A stretch of 64,000 nucleotides of DNA from contig CALUTY010000007.1 of the NCBI GenBank assembly GCA_944323825.1, positions 62,001 through 126,000 on the forward strand. The letters run 5' to 3'. This DNA is from an uncultured Bacteroidales bacterium (GTDB lineage Bacteria; Bacteroidota; Bacteroidia; Bacteroidales; UBA932). Shown one piece after another: positions 26,502-35,162 of this stretch; the first letter of the stretch is position 1, and the number at the start of each line of letters is the position of its first letter. The notes beneath the pieces are model-generated. The model was given only the letters and a program-made list of their open reading frames with translations. It did no database searches and had not been told where the DNA came from. The position numbers and the translations under genes were made by a program.

Positions 26502-27527
26502 ATGAAAGAAAGAATAGATGCTCTCCTTGCTGACATTGAATCACTTGCATGCAAGACGGAGAAAGAGATAGAGGAGGCGAGGGTGCGCCTTCTCGGAAAG
26601 AAAGGCGAGATAACCAGGCTTTTTGAGGAGTTCAGGACAGTGGCTCCGGAGATGAAGCGGGAATACGGCCAGAAGCTGAACCAGCTGAAAAATGCCGCCA
26701 CTGCGAAAATCGAGGCCCTGAAGAATGCTGCGGAAGAGAATGTTTCTGCATCCACTGCATATTTTGACCTGACCAAGCCGGGCGAGCCGTTCCCTCTCGG
26801 TTCACGCCATCCTGTGTCCATCGTCCGCGAGGAAATTATTGAAATCTTCCGCAAGTTCGGCTACAATGTGGCCGAAGGTCCGGAGATTGAGGATGACTGG
26901 CATGTGTTCGAGGCATTGAATTTCCCTCCGGAACATCCTGCAAGGGATATGCAGGACACATTCTTTGTCACTTCCGGGCATAATCCCATATTGTTGAGGA
27001 CCCATACTTCCTCCGTACAGGTAAGGGCCATGGAGAGCATGTCTCTTCCTATACGCATTGTCTGCCCGGGCCGTGTGTTCAGAAATGAGGCCATCTCCGC
27101 CCGTGCCCACTGCATATTCCATCAGGTTGAGGGCCTTTATATAGATGAGAATGTGACCTTTGCCGACCTGAAGCAGGCCATACTCCTTTTCGCCCGCGAA
27201 ATGTTCGGCTCTGATGCCCGCATCAGGATGCGTCCGTCATATTTCCCGTTCACGGAGCCTTCCGCTGAGGTCGATGTCAGCTGCAACATCTGCCACGGCA
27301 AGGGCTGCAATATCTGTAAGGGCACCGGCTGGCTGGAGATTCTCGGCTGCGGCATGGTAGATCCTAATGTCCTTGAAGCCTCCGGCATCGACAGCAAGAA
27401 ATACAGCGGTTTCGCCTTCGGAATGGGCGTGGAGCGCATTGCAATGCTCAAATGGCAGGTCAAGGACCTCCGCAACTATTTTGAAAACGACTTGCGTTTC
27501 CTCAGGGAATTCGAGACATCCATATAA
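26502..27527 (+). CDS. pheS: Phenylalanyl-tRNA synthetase alpha subunit
   Basis: This 341-residue class II synthetase subunit has an N-terminal coiled coil, the HPVSIVREEIIEIF segment, and motif 2 around FRNEAISARAHCIFHQVEGL. Its Cys-rich loop (CNICHGKGCNICKGTGWLEI) is common in this clade, and motif 3 is GFAFGMGVERIAML. It pairs with PheT to charge tRNA-Phe; pheT is not adjacent. Length is normal. Confidence 0.97.
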   Translation: MKERIDALLADIESLACKTEKEIEEARVRLLGKKGEITRLFEEFRTVAPEMKREYGQKLNQLKNAATAKIEALKNAAEENVSASTAYFDLTKPGEPFPLGSRHPVSIVREEIIEIFRKFGYNVAEGPEIEDDWHVFEALNFPPEHPARDMQDTFFVTSGHNPILLRTHTSSVQVRAMESMSLPIRIVCPGRVFRNEAISARAHCIFHQVEGLYIDENVTFADLKQAILLFAREMFGSDARIRMRPSYFPFTEPSAEVDVSCNICHGKGCNICKGTGWLEILGCGMVDPNVLEASGIDSKKYSGFAFGMGVERIAMLKWQVKDLRNYFENDLRFLREFETSI

Positions 27528-27551
27528 TAATCAGAAATTTAATCACGGCTG

Positions 27552-27896
27552 ATGAATATAGATTTTGACAAGATGGACCTTTCCGTCATCCCCAATTTCA
27601 AAGGCGGAGAGAAGGAGTTGCATGCCCGGATGTTCTTCGACGGCACCAACCGCATCATGAAGGCTCGCCTCATTCCCGGTGCTTCCATCGGCATGCATAC
27701 CCATGAGGGCACCAGCGAAGTCATCTTCATCACTTCCGGCAGAGGCTCTGTCATCTGTGACGGAGTAAGGACACCTGTCTCAGCCGGCCTTTGCCATTAT
27801 TGTCCCGAAGGCCACACCCACAGCCTCATAAATGATTCGGATGCCGACCTGGAATTCCTCGCCGTCGTCCCTGCCCATCAGAAAATGGCTGAGTGA
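27552..27896 (+). CDS. Cupin-domain protein
   Basis: This 114-residue single-domain cupin has a metal-binding first motif, GMHTHEGTSEVIFITSGRGS (G-x5-HxH-x3,4-E-x6-G), and a second, HYCPEGHTHSLIND. The three His and one Glu are present. Small cupins of this type are isomerases, dioxygenases or sugar-binding modules; the substrate is unknown. It sits 24 nt after pheS and may be read through from it. No terminator hairpin follows, only TTTTTT. Confidence 0.85.
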   Translation: MNIDFDKMDLSVIPNFKGGEKELHARMFFDGTNRIMKARLIPGASIGMHTHEGTSEVIFITSGRGSVICDGVRTPVSAGLCHYCPEGHTHSLINDSDADLEFLAVVPAHQKMAE

Positions 27897-27925
27897 GTCC
27901 TTTTTTGCATTTATTCCAAAAATAT

Positions 27926-27956
27926 TTTGGAGAAAAAGAAAATATGCCTATCTTTG
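27926..27956 (+). promoter_or_regulatory. Promoter of tRNA-Gly
   Basis: TTTG (27926-27929), 19 nt, TATCTTTG (27949-27956): a full consensus match. The start is expected near 27963. Confidence 0.8.
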
Positions 27957-27963
27957 CAATCCC

Positions 27964-28091
27964 AAACATCAGAAATGATGTTTCGCGAACAAGTTCTTAA
28001 TAAAAATGCGGAAAATTTGTGCAAGGCGAGTGCAGAGAATTTATTCTATGCCGAGCCGCCGCCAAATTTAGCGCAAAATTTGAAAAATTTT
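27964..28091 (+). promoter_or_regulatory. Structured leader of tRNA-Gly
   Basis: The leader begins with a perfect hairpin, AAACATCA-GAAA-TGATGTTT (27964-27983). Just before the tRNA another perfect hairpin, CGCAAAATTT-GAA-AAATTTTGCG (28072-28094), takes in the first three tRNA bases, so it competes with the acceptor stem and spans the RNase P site. AGAAT-TT-ATTCT is a third small stem. No peptide is likely; the open frame here continues through the tRNA. Confidence 0.6.
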
Positions 28092-28167
<76 letters not shown>

Positions 28168-28170
28168 GAG

Positions 28171-28197
28171 AGGTCATCAGAAATGATGACCTTTTTT
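28171..28197 (+). terminator. Terminator of tRNA-Gly
   Basis: AGGTCATCA-GAAA-TGATGACCT (9 bp) followed by T6. The loop and inner stem (CATCA-GAAA-TGATG) repeat those of the leader hairpin at 27967-27980. Confidence 0.93.
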
Positions 28198-28436
28198 CGT
28201 ATATATCAATGTGTTGCACCGTTCTGGCGTAACTGCGTTGCCGTTTCGGGATCACCAGTAAAAGTACGGTCATATTTAAGATTTCAGTGAAAATGCTCAA
28301 ATATTGATGAGAAAACAGCGGATTTTTGTTTTCCCGACCGTATTATACGGACAATCTCAATTTTTGTCTAACTTTATCGGTCAAATGGTTATAATGGCAA
28401 GGCGTCGGTGGCCGGAGAGGGCTGCTGCGACAGGAT

Positions 28437-31400
28437 ATGGCTCGGATTGCATTCATAGACACTGAAATTGAACCGAAGACGGGGAAGGTGCTTGACATCG
28501 GTGGTGTCAGGGAGGACGGGGCGTGTTTCCACGGGAATTCGGTGGCGGATTTCACAGGCTTTCTGAAGGGGGCGGATTTCGTATGCGGGCACAATATCAT
28601 AGACCATGACCTGAAATATGTCAGGGATGCGGTGAAGGCTGCCGGTGTGGCGGAAGGGAATGCGGTGGACACGCTGTGGCTTTCCCCTCTGCTTTTCCCG
28701 AAGAAGCCGTACCATTCGCTGGTGAAGGATGACAAGCTGCAGAGCGATAATTTCAACAATCCGCTGAATGATTCAAAGAAGGCGAAAATCCTGTTCGATG
28801 ATGAGGTTTCGGCTTTCAGTGCATTGGATGGGGAATTGAAGGAGATATATTTCAGGCTTCTCGGAGGAAGCAGGGAATTCGGGGCCTTCTTCCGTGTTGT
28901 GGGATATGACGGCAGCGGTTCACGGGGACATTCCAAAGAGTTGCAGGACCATGTCAAGGAGCGGCAGGAAGGGACAATGTCGCGGCTGAGGAAGGGACTG
29001 ATGTCCATATTCCGCAGTGAAGGCTCTTCTGAAGCGGAGAATGCGGCAGTCGCTGAAACGGCCGGCCTCATCAGGGCGAGATTCCAGGGAAAGATATGTT
29101 CGAATGCGGATATTGAAGGGATGGTCAGGAAGTGGCCGGTGGCTTTGGCCTATTGCCTGGCTTTGACGGATGTTCTGGACAGTGACGGCCATGTGCGTTC
29201 TGTTACTCCACGCTGGGTGCTGCATAACTGTCCGGAGGTCGAAACGCTCATGTTCAGACTCCGCAGCAGCCCGTGTCTGGAGGGCTGTCCGTATTGCGAC
29301 AAGGCTCTGGACATACATGCAGGGCTGAAGAGATGGTTCGGGTTCAGTTCGTTCAGGGAATATGCAGGGGAACCGCTGCAGGAAAATGCGGTGAGGGCCG
29401 CAGTGGAGAACCGTTCATTGCTTGCGGTCTTTCCCACAGGCGGAGGGAAGTCGCTCACATTTCAGCTGCCTGCACTGATGGCCGGGGAAAATACGGGCGG
29501 ACTGACGGTCGTTATATCCCCTCTGCAGTCGCTGATGAAAGATCAGGTGGACAATCTGGAGAAAAAGGAAATTGTCGAGGCTGTCACCATCAACGGGCTT
29601 CTTGACCCCATCGAGAGGGCCAAGTCGATAGAGCGGGTGGAGGACGGTTCCGCTTCGCTTCTTTATATCGCCCCGGAGTCCCTGCGTTCAAAGACGGTGG
29701 AAAGGCTGCTGCTCGGAAGGAAGATTGTCCGGTTTGTGATAGACGAGGCACATTGCTTCTCGGCGTGGGGGCAGGATTTCAGGGTGGATTATCTCTATAT
29801 AGCGGATTTCATAAAGTCATTGCAGCAGAAGAAAAATCTGCAGGAGAGCATTCCTGTGTCGTGTTTCACTGCCACCGCCAAGCCGAAGGTCATCGAGGAC
29901 ATCTGCAGATATTTCAAGGACAGGCTTTCCCTTGACCTTAAACTGTTTTCCACCGGAGTTTCCAGAAACAATCTCCATTACAAGGTGCTTCCGGAGGCGG
30001 ACGAAGAGTCCAAATATTTGACACTGAGGCGTCTGATTGATGAACGGACCTGTCCTGTGATTGTCTATGTTTCCAGGACAGGCAAGGCGGAGTCCCTTGC
30101 GGCAAGATTGGCGAAGGACGGATTTGCTGCCAGGGCATATCACGGCAAGATGGATCCGGACGAGAAGACGGCCAACCAGGATTCGTTCATGCGTGGCGAT
30201 ACAAGGATAATTGTGGCGACCTCGGCTTTCGGGATGGGTGTGGACAAGAGCGATGTGGGGCTTGTGGTCCATTATCAGATATCTGATTCCCTTGAAAACT
30301 ATGTGCAGGAAGCCGGTCGTGCAGGTCGGGACGAGCATATAAATGCGGACTGCTATGTGCTTTTCAATGAGGAGGATCTGTCGAAGCATTTCATTCTGCT
30401 CAATCAGACTAAGCTGACCATCAAGGAAATACAGCAGGTGTGGACTGCCGTGAAAAGCCTTACGAAGATAAGGTCAAAAGTTTCTAATTCCGCTCTTGAA
30501 ATAGCCCGGATGGCAGGCTGGGACGACGGGATGAAAGACATCGAAACCCGTGTCAGGACTGCAATAGCCTCCCTTGAACAGGCCGGATACCTGAAGCGCG
30601 GTCAGAACATGCCGAGGGTATATGCCACAGGGATTCTCACCGATACTGCGCAGGAGGCTATAGACAGGATAAGTGCCTCTTCAAGATTTGAGGAAAATGA
30701 GAAAGTTCAGGCCGTCAGAATCATAAGGAGGCTCATTTCAAGCCGCAGCGTCAAGCGGGCGCAGGGTGACGAGGCAGAGTCCAGGGTAGACTACATAAGC
30801 GACCACCTCGGGATTTCCAAGGAGCAGGTCATCCATATCATCGGCCTTCTCCGTGAGGAAAAGATACTTGCCGACACAAAGGACCTTACCGCCTACATAA
30901 GGAAAGGCGAAAATTCAGGCAGGGCCATGCACATTGTCCGAGATTTCAATGTGACGGAAAATTTCCTGCTTTCACATATTGATGAGCATGGTGTGCTTCT
31001 GGATCTCAAGGGCCTTAACGGAGAGGCGGAGCGTTCGGAATGCAAAGGAGTGGACTTGAACAGGATGAAGATTATTCTTAATTTCTGGTCCATAAAGAAA
31101 TGGATAGAGAAGTCTCCGCATGGCAATTCAAAGAATTACTATAAGGCCAGATGCCTTGTCCAGAAAGATAAATTGGAAGAAAGGATGCGGGCGAGGCAGG
31201 AGTTGGCGGTATTCATTACTGATTATCTGTATGAGCGGATGTCCGTGCAGTCCGGTGTGCCTGACGGCGGTATTCAGGCTGCGGAAGGCGATGCCGTGCC
31301 TGTCGAATTTTCCGTACTCGGATTGAAGGAGGCTTATGAAAATTCGCTTTCAGTCTTTTCGTCGGCGGTTTCTTCTGCGGATGTCGAGGATGCCTTGTTC

Positions 31401-33455
31401 TATCTGTCGAGAATCGGAGCCATCAAGATAGAAGGCGGCTTTCTGGTCATATACAACGGCATGTCCATCGAGCGCCTTGTCAAGGACAATAGCCGACGCT
31501 ATAAACTGGATGATTACCACAATCTCAGCGAATTCTATAAGAACAAGATACAGCAGATACACATCGTCGGGGAATATGCCCGGAAGATGATTGACGATTA
31601 TGAAGGGGCTCTGCAGTTTGTTGAGGACTATTTCAGCCTTAATTATCCGTCTTTTTTAAGAAAATATTTCAAGGGAAGGCAGGACGAAATCACCAATACA
31701 GTCACTCCGTCGAAATTCAGGCAGCTTTTCGGCGACCTGTCTCCGGCCCAGTTGAAGATAATCAATGACCGTAATGCGAAATATATAGTCGTTGCCGCAG
31801 GTCCGGGGAGCGGAAAGACCAAGGTTCTGGTACACAAGCTCGCCTCACTGCTCATGATGGAGGATGTTAAGCACGAACAGCTGCTGATGCTGACTTTCTC
31901 CCGCGCTGCGGCAATGGAATTCCGCAGGAGGCTGTATGATCTCATCGGCAATGCCGCTTCGTATGTGGAAATCAAGACATTCCATTCATATTGCTTTGAC
32001 CTTTTAGGCAAAACAGGAAGTCTTGAGCAGTCAGAAAAGGTGGTGGCTGCGGCGGTGGAGAAGATTGCCGCAGGAGAGGTAGATATGAGCCGCATCACCA
32101 AGACAGTGCTTGTCATAGACGAGGCTCAGGACATGGATGAAAATGAGTTCAATCTTGTCAAGGCGCTCATGGATCGCAATGAAGACATGAGGGTGATAGC
32201 TGTTGGAGATGACGACCAGAACATATATGAGTTCCGCGGTTCCAGTTCACGGTATATGGAAGAAATCCTGACTATGGATGGAGCCGTAAAATATGAGCTG
32301 TCGGAGAATTTCCGAAGCCGGCGTAATCTTGTGGCATTTTCCAATGCCTTTGCCGCTTCCATCACGCACCGTCTTAAAAAATATCCGATAGTGTCCAGGC
32401 GGGAAGAGGACGGAAGCCTTGCCGTTGTCCGCTACTGCAGTCAAAACCTTGAACTGCCCCTTGTCAAAGCCATAGCGGCTACCGGTCTTTCCGGAACCAC
32501 CGCCGTGCTTGTGCATACCAACAATGAGGCGCTGATTGTCACCGGACTTCTCCTGAAAAACGGCGTTCCGGCCAGGCTGATACAGTCAAATGAGGACTTT
32601 TCTCTCGCCAGTCTTGCTGAAATCAGCTATTTTATGGGAATTGCCGGAATACACCGTGACGGACCTGTTGTAAGTTCCGAAGACTGGGCCGCCGCAAGGC
32701 GCTGCATGTCTGACAGATTTGCCCGCAGCTCCATGCTTGGAGTGTGCCTTGACATCGTGGATGATTTTGAAGCGTCCTGTCCAGATGAAACTTCCGGTTC
32801 AGGGCAGGGGAAAGTCATATACAAGTCCGATTTCGAACTTTTTTTCAGGGAGTCATCTCTGGAAGATTTCACCAGGGCCGACACCTCAGCAATCCTTGTT
32901 TCCACAATCCATAAGGTCAAGGGAAAGGAATTTGACAATGTCTACCTCATGCTGGACGACTTCAAGTGTTCCGGTGACAAGGAAAGGCGTCAGCTCTATG
33001 TCGCCCTCACCCGCGCCAAAAGCAATCTCAGTATCCATATCAATACCCCTCTGCTTGAGAATATCACAGCCCCCGGCCTTAAGCGTCTGGAGGACAGCAC
33101 TGTCTATGAAAAGGCTGATGAAATGACCCTGTTGCTGACCATGAGGGATGTCAATCTCGGCAGCTTTGAATACAGCCAGAAAGTCGTTCATTCATTGGTG
33201 TCCGGTGATGCTCTGCAGTTTGGAACAGACCGTCTGCTGGCAAACGGGAAATTCCTGATGTTCTTCTCCGACCGTTTCAAGCAAAACCTTTCTTCCCTCC
33301 AATCCCAGGGCTATTCCATTGACTCAGCCGAAGCCGCCTTCATCCTCTGGTGGAAGGCCAAGGACGCCCCGTCCCCCATTCTCATCGTTCTCCCTAAAAT
33401 CCATCTTGTCCGCCTTTCCCATGGTGGTAGCAGACATGCAGAAAATCAGCCTTAG
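28437..33455 (+). CDS. DEDD exonuclease - RecQ helicase - UvrD helicase fusion
   Basis: This 1672-residue protein joins three activities. Residues 1-110 look like a DnaQ-type 3'-5' exonuclease (AFIDTEIE, GHNIIDHDLKYVRD). A Cys pair region (CLEGCPYC) precedes a RecQ-type core: Walker A FPTGGGKS (about 332), DEAH in VIDEAHCFSAWG (434), and ATSAFGMGVDKSDV with QEAGRAGRD. The C-terminal third is a UvrD-like core: AAGPGSGKTKVL (about 1120), VIDEAQDMD, VGDDDQNIYEFRGS, STIHKVKGKEFDNVYLM, YVALTRAKSNL. Both motors keep their motifs. This fusion is found in Bacteroidota, in DNA repair or defence settings. The last 30 residues may be altered where a hipA remnant abuts. Confidence 0.9.
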   Translation: MARIAFIDTEIEPKTGKVLDIGGVREDGACFHGNSVADFTGFLKGADFVCGHNIIDHDLKYVRDAVKAAGVAEGNAVDTLWLSPLLFPKKPYHSLVKDDKLQSDNFNNPLNDSKKAKILFDDEVSAFSALDGELKEIYFRLLGGSREFGAFFRVVGYDGSGSRGHSKELQDHVKERQEGTMSRLRKGLMSIFRSEGSSEAENAAVAETAGLIRARFQGKICSNADIEGMVRKWPVALAYCLALTDVLDSDGHVRSVTPRWVLHNCPEVETLMFRLRSSPCLEGCPYCDKALDIHAGLKRWFGFSSFREYAGEPLQENAVRAAVENRSLLAVFPTGGGKSLTFQLPALMAGENTGGLTVVISPLQSLMKDQVDNLEKKEIVEAVTINGLLDPIERAKSIERVEDGSASLLYIAPESLRSKTVERLLLGRKIVRFVIDEAHCFSAWGQDFRVDYLYIADFIKSLQQKKNLQESIPVSCFTATAKPKVIEDICRYFKDRLSLDLKLFSTGVSRNNLHYKVLPEADEESKYLTLRRLIDERTCPVIVYVSRTGKAESLAARLAKDGFAARAYHGKMDPDEKTANQDSFMRGDTRIIVATSAFGMGVDKSDVGLVVHYQISDSLENYVQEAGRAGRDEHINADCYVLFNEEDLSKHFILLNQTKLTIKEIQQVWTAVKSLTKIRSKVSNSALEIARMAGWDDGMKDIETRVRTAIASLEQAGYLKRGQNMPRVYATGILTDTAQEAIDRISASSRFEENEKVQAVRIIRRLISSRSVKRAQGDEAESRVDYISDHLGISKEQVIHIIGLLREEKILADTKDLTAYIRKGENSGRAMHIVRDFNVTENFLLSHIDEHGVLLDLKGLNGEAERSECKGVDLNRMKIILNFWSIKKWIEKSPHGNSKNYYKARCLVQKDKLEERMRARQELAVFITDYLYERMSVQSGVPDGGIQAAEGDAVPVEFSVLGLKEAYENSLSVFSSAVSSADVEDALFYLSRIGAIKIEGGFLVIYNGMSIERLVKDNSRRYKLDDYHNLSEFYKNKIQQIHIVGEYARKMIDDYEGALQFVEDYFSLNYPSFLRKYFKGRQDEITNTVTPSKFRQLFGDLSPAQLKIINDRNAKYIVVAAGPGSGKTKVLVHKLASLLMMEDVKHEQLLMLTFSRAAAMEFRRRLYDLIGNAASYVEIKTFHSYCFDLLGKTGSLEQSEKVVAAAVEKIAAGEVDMSRITKTVLVIDEAQDMDENEFNLVKALMDRNEDMRVIAVGDDDQNIYEFRGSSSRYMEEILTMDGAVKYELSENFRSRRNLVAFSNAFAASITHRLKKYPIVSRREEDGSLAVVRYCSQNLELPLVKAIAATGLSGTTAVLVHTNNEALIVTGLLLKNGVPARLIQSNEDFSLASLAEISYFMGIAGIHRDGPVVSSEDWAAARRCMSDRFARSSMLGVCLDIVDDFEASCPDETSGSGQGKVIYKSDFELFFRESSLEDFTRADTSAILVSTIHKVKGKEFDNVYLMLDDFKCSGDKERRQLYVALTRAKSNLSIHINTPLLENITAPGLKRLEDSTVYEKADEMTLLLTMRDVNLGSFEYSQKVVHSLVSGDALQFGTDRLLANGKFLMFFSDRFKQNLSSLQSQGYSIDSAEAAFILWWKAKDAPSPILIVLPKIHLVRLSHGGSRHAENQP

Positions 33456-33459
33456 AAGA

Positions 33460-33689
33460 ACAGCAAATTTTTCGCCATTAATCCTGTCGAACCGTTTTGT
33501 CAGAAAGTGCGCTCTGCCATTCTCTTCAATCAGCGAACATTCTGTCATTTCTATGCCGCATTCCTTTACCAGGCGTGAAAAGGAATATTCAAGTCGTCCA
33601 TAGTTCTCCGTTTCTCTGAAACCGGCTGTGGCGGATACTCCGTCCAGCTTGATAATGTAGTAATCAAAGCCGGCGGGAGCATCCGTCTG
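33460..33689 (-). pseudogene. hipA remnant (HipA-family kinase fragment)
   Basis: The minus-strand frame from 33689 encodes PAGFDYYIIKLDGV, ENYGRLEYSFSRLVKECGIE, and ECSLIEENGRAHFLTKRFDR. These match the central HipA kinase segment (family pattern GxxxWIIKFDGV, GxxEYAYxxMA, ExGRxHFxTRRFDR). An in-frame TAA at 33690-33692 precedes it, and homology is lost near the recQ stop, so only about 75 of some 400 residues remain. HipA kinases are toxins of hipBA modules; no hipB is recognisable here. Confidence 0.82.
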
Positions 33690-33759
33690 TTACGGATGAG
33701 TAAAAATCAGAAATGCTTATCCGTAAGTGGTCAAAAAATCGGGTTAAGGATGAGCAAAA
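33681..33759. repeat. Cluster of TTAcGGATgAG repeats at the edge of the hipA remnant
   Basis: Three related copies occur: TTACGGATGAG (33690), its inverse CTTATCCGTAA (33716), and TTAAGGATGAG (33744). The first two lie within an inverted pair (TTACGGAT/ATCCGTAA). Next to the first is ATCCGT-CTGTT-ACGGAT (33681-33697). The rest of 33760-33930 shows no gene I can support. Confidence 0.5.
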
Positions 33760-33930
33760 GGGGCGGATTTCATGAAGGGACAGGTGATGGTCTGCCGGTT
33801 CGGGGCCGGCAATATGGAGGTCAGGCGGGAATGTCATCGTTTGGCGGGTCTGTCGTGTCAGTTGTCATGACTGCCTGCTGACGGCATATATTTTGTACTA
33901 AAAAACCCGTTTGGTCGAAAATTGCTTAAA

Positions 33931-34551
33931 ATGAAAGATATTGCAAAGGTGCGGGAGTCGATTTTGGACTCGGCGAGCTGGCTTTTTGACAGGTTCGGGT
34001 ATGAGAAGACCTCCGTGGATGAAATTGCCAAAAGGGCGCACAGGGCGAAGGCTTCCGTCTATTATTATTTTGACGGGAAGCTTTCCATTTTCAAGGCTGT
34101 GCTCAAGAAGGAATTTGCTGAGGTCCGTAAGGGGCTGGAGGATGTCCGGTCAAGATATTCGGACAATCCCAAGAGCCAGCTTGTGTCCTATCTGACAAAA
34201 CGGATGGAGCTGCTCAATGCTGCGAAGGTGTATATCCAGTATATGAATTCGCCCTATATCTACGGCAGCAATGAGCTTTCGGAGATTGTCGGCGGGGCGC
34301 GTTCGGACTTTGATGTGTGGGAGGAAGACTATTTCCGCGCTCTTTGCGTAGATGGGCGCGAGGCCGGGGTCTTTTCGGATGCGGTGAAGCCTGAGGCTTT
34401 TTCAAAGCTGATGTCTGTCCTTCTCAAAGGCATCGAAATGCAGTTTTTCCATTCCGGGGACTATGAGTCCATGAAGTCCACATACGAAACGATGGTGGAG
34501 CTTCTGGTATTCAAAAGCACACCACCGGAAAATGCCGTTTCCGTACAATGA
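33931..34551 (+). CDS. TetR-family repressor of the efflux operon
   Basis: This 206-residue regulator has the TetR HTH in residues 7-55: ILDSASWLFDRFGYEKTSVD, EIAKRAHRAKASVYYYFDGK. A helical ligand-binding domain follows. It is the first gene of a cluster with a lipoprotein and an MFP-RND-TolC pump on the same strand, so it probably represses the pump. I used ATG 33931 (MKDIAKV); an upstream TTG is less likely. A near-match -7 element (TATATTTTG, one base too long) lies about 50 nt before it. Confidence 0.88.
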   Translation: MKDIAKVRESILDSASWLFDRFGYEKTSVDEIAKRAHRAKASVYYYFDGKLSIFKAVLKKEFAEVRKGLEDVRSRYSDNPKSQLVSYLTKRMELLNAAKVYIQYMNSPYIYGSNELSEIVGGARSDFDVWEEDYFRALCVDGREAGVFSDAVKPEAFSKLMSVLLKGIEMQFFHSGDYESMKSTYETMVELLVFKSTPPENAVSVQ

Positions 34552-34580
34552 ATTAAAAGACAAATATAAACGAAAAAGAT

Positions 34581-35150
34581 ATGAACAACAGAATTGCACA
34601 CACTTTGGCGGCACTTGCGGTGGCCGCGGCATTTTTCACCGGATGTTCCAAGGAAGGACCGGGGAGATTTGAGGGAAATTATTCTTTCAATACGAGCGGG
34701 ACGCTGACGCTTGTGCCTCAGGGTTCCGGGGCTGACACGGGGGAAAGCGGCTCGGGAGATACGGGCAGCACCGGAGGTACGGACAATTCATTGACTGTGT
34801 CCATCCCTTCGGAAGGAGGCCAGATGGACATAGTGACGGCGGACAAGAAGTCGGGGAACATGATAGTGACAATGCGCCCTCTCGGCGGCGGGGTGCAGGT
34901 GTTTGATGCCGTGGCTGACGGCAAGACCATCACCCTGCAGACTCTTGCAAGGGTTCTGGAGATTTCATGGAACGGAAGCGTGCTGCCGCAGACGGCGACG
35001 GCAAATGTTTCCGTGAGCGGCTATGGTGAACGGTATAGTGATGTCATCATATTCCGTCTTGACTATACCGGGACCTGCACGGCTCCTGACGGTACTGTCT
35101 ATGACATAACTGAAAGCCGTGTGGACTGTGTGGCAAAGGAAAACGATTAG
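34581..35150 (+). CDS. Lipoprotein of unknown function in an RND efflux operon
   Basis: This 189-residue protein has signal and lipobox FFTGC (Cys22). A Gly/Ser/Thr-rich low-complexity spacer (GSGADTGESGSGDTGSTGG) separates a short N-terminal piece (FEGNYSFNTSGTLTLV) from a beta-rich domain (QMDIVTADKKSGNMIVTMRP, VLEISWNGSVLPQTATANVS). I do not recognise the family. It lies 29 nt after tetR and 12 nt before the membrane-fusion gene, so it should be co-expressed with the pump and sit in the outer membrane or periplasm. Confidence 0.72.
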   Translation: MNNRIAHTLAALAVAAAFFTGCSKEGPGRFEGNYSFNTSGTLTLVPQGSGADTGESGSGDTGSTGGTDNSLTVSIPSEGGQMDIVTADKKSGNMIVTMRPLGGGVQVFDAVADGKTITLQTLARVLEISWNGSVLPQTATANVSVSGYGERYSDVIIFRLDYTGTCTAPDGTVYDITESRVDCVAKEND

Positions 35151-35162
35151 GGAGGGCCGGTC

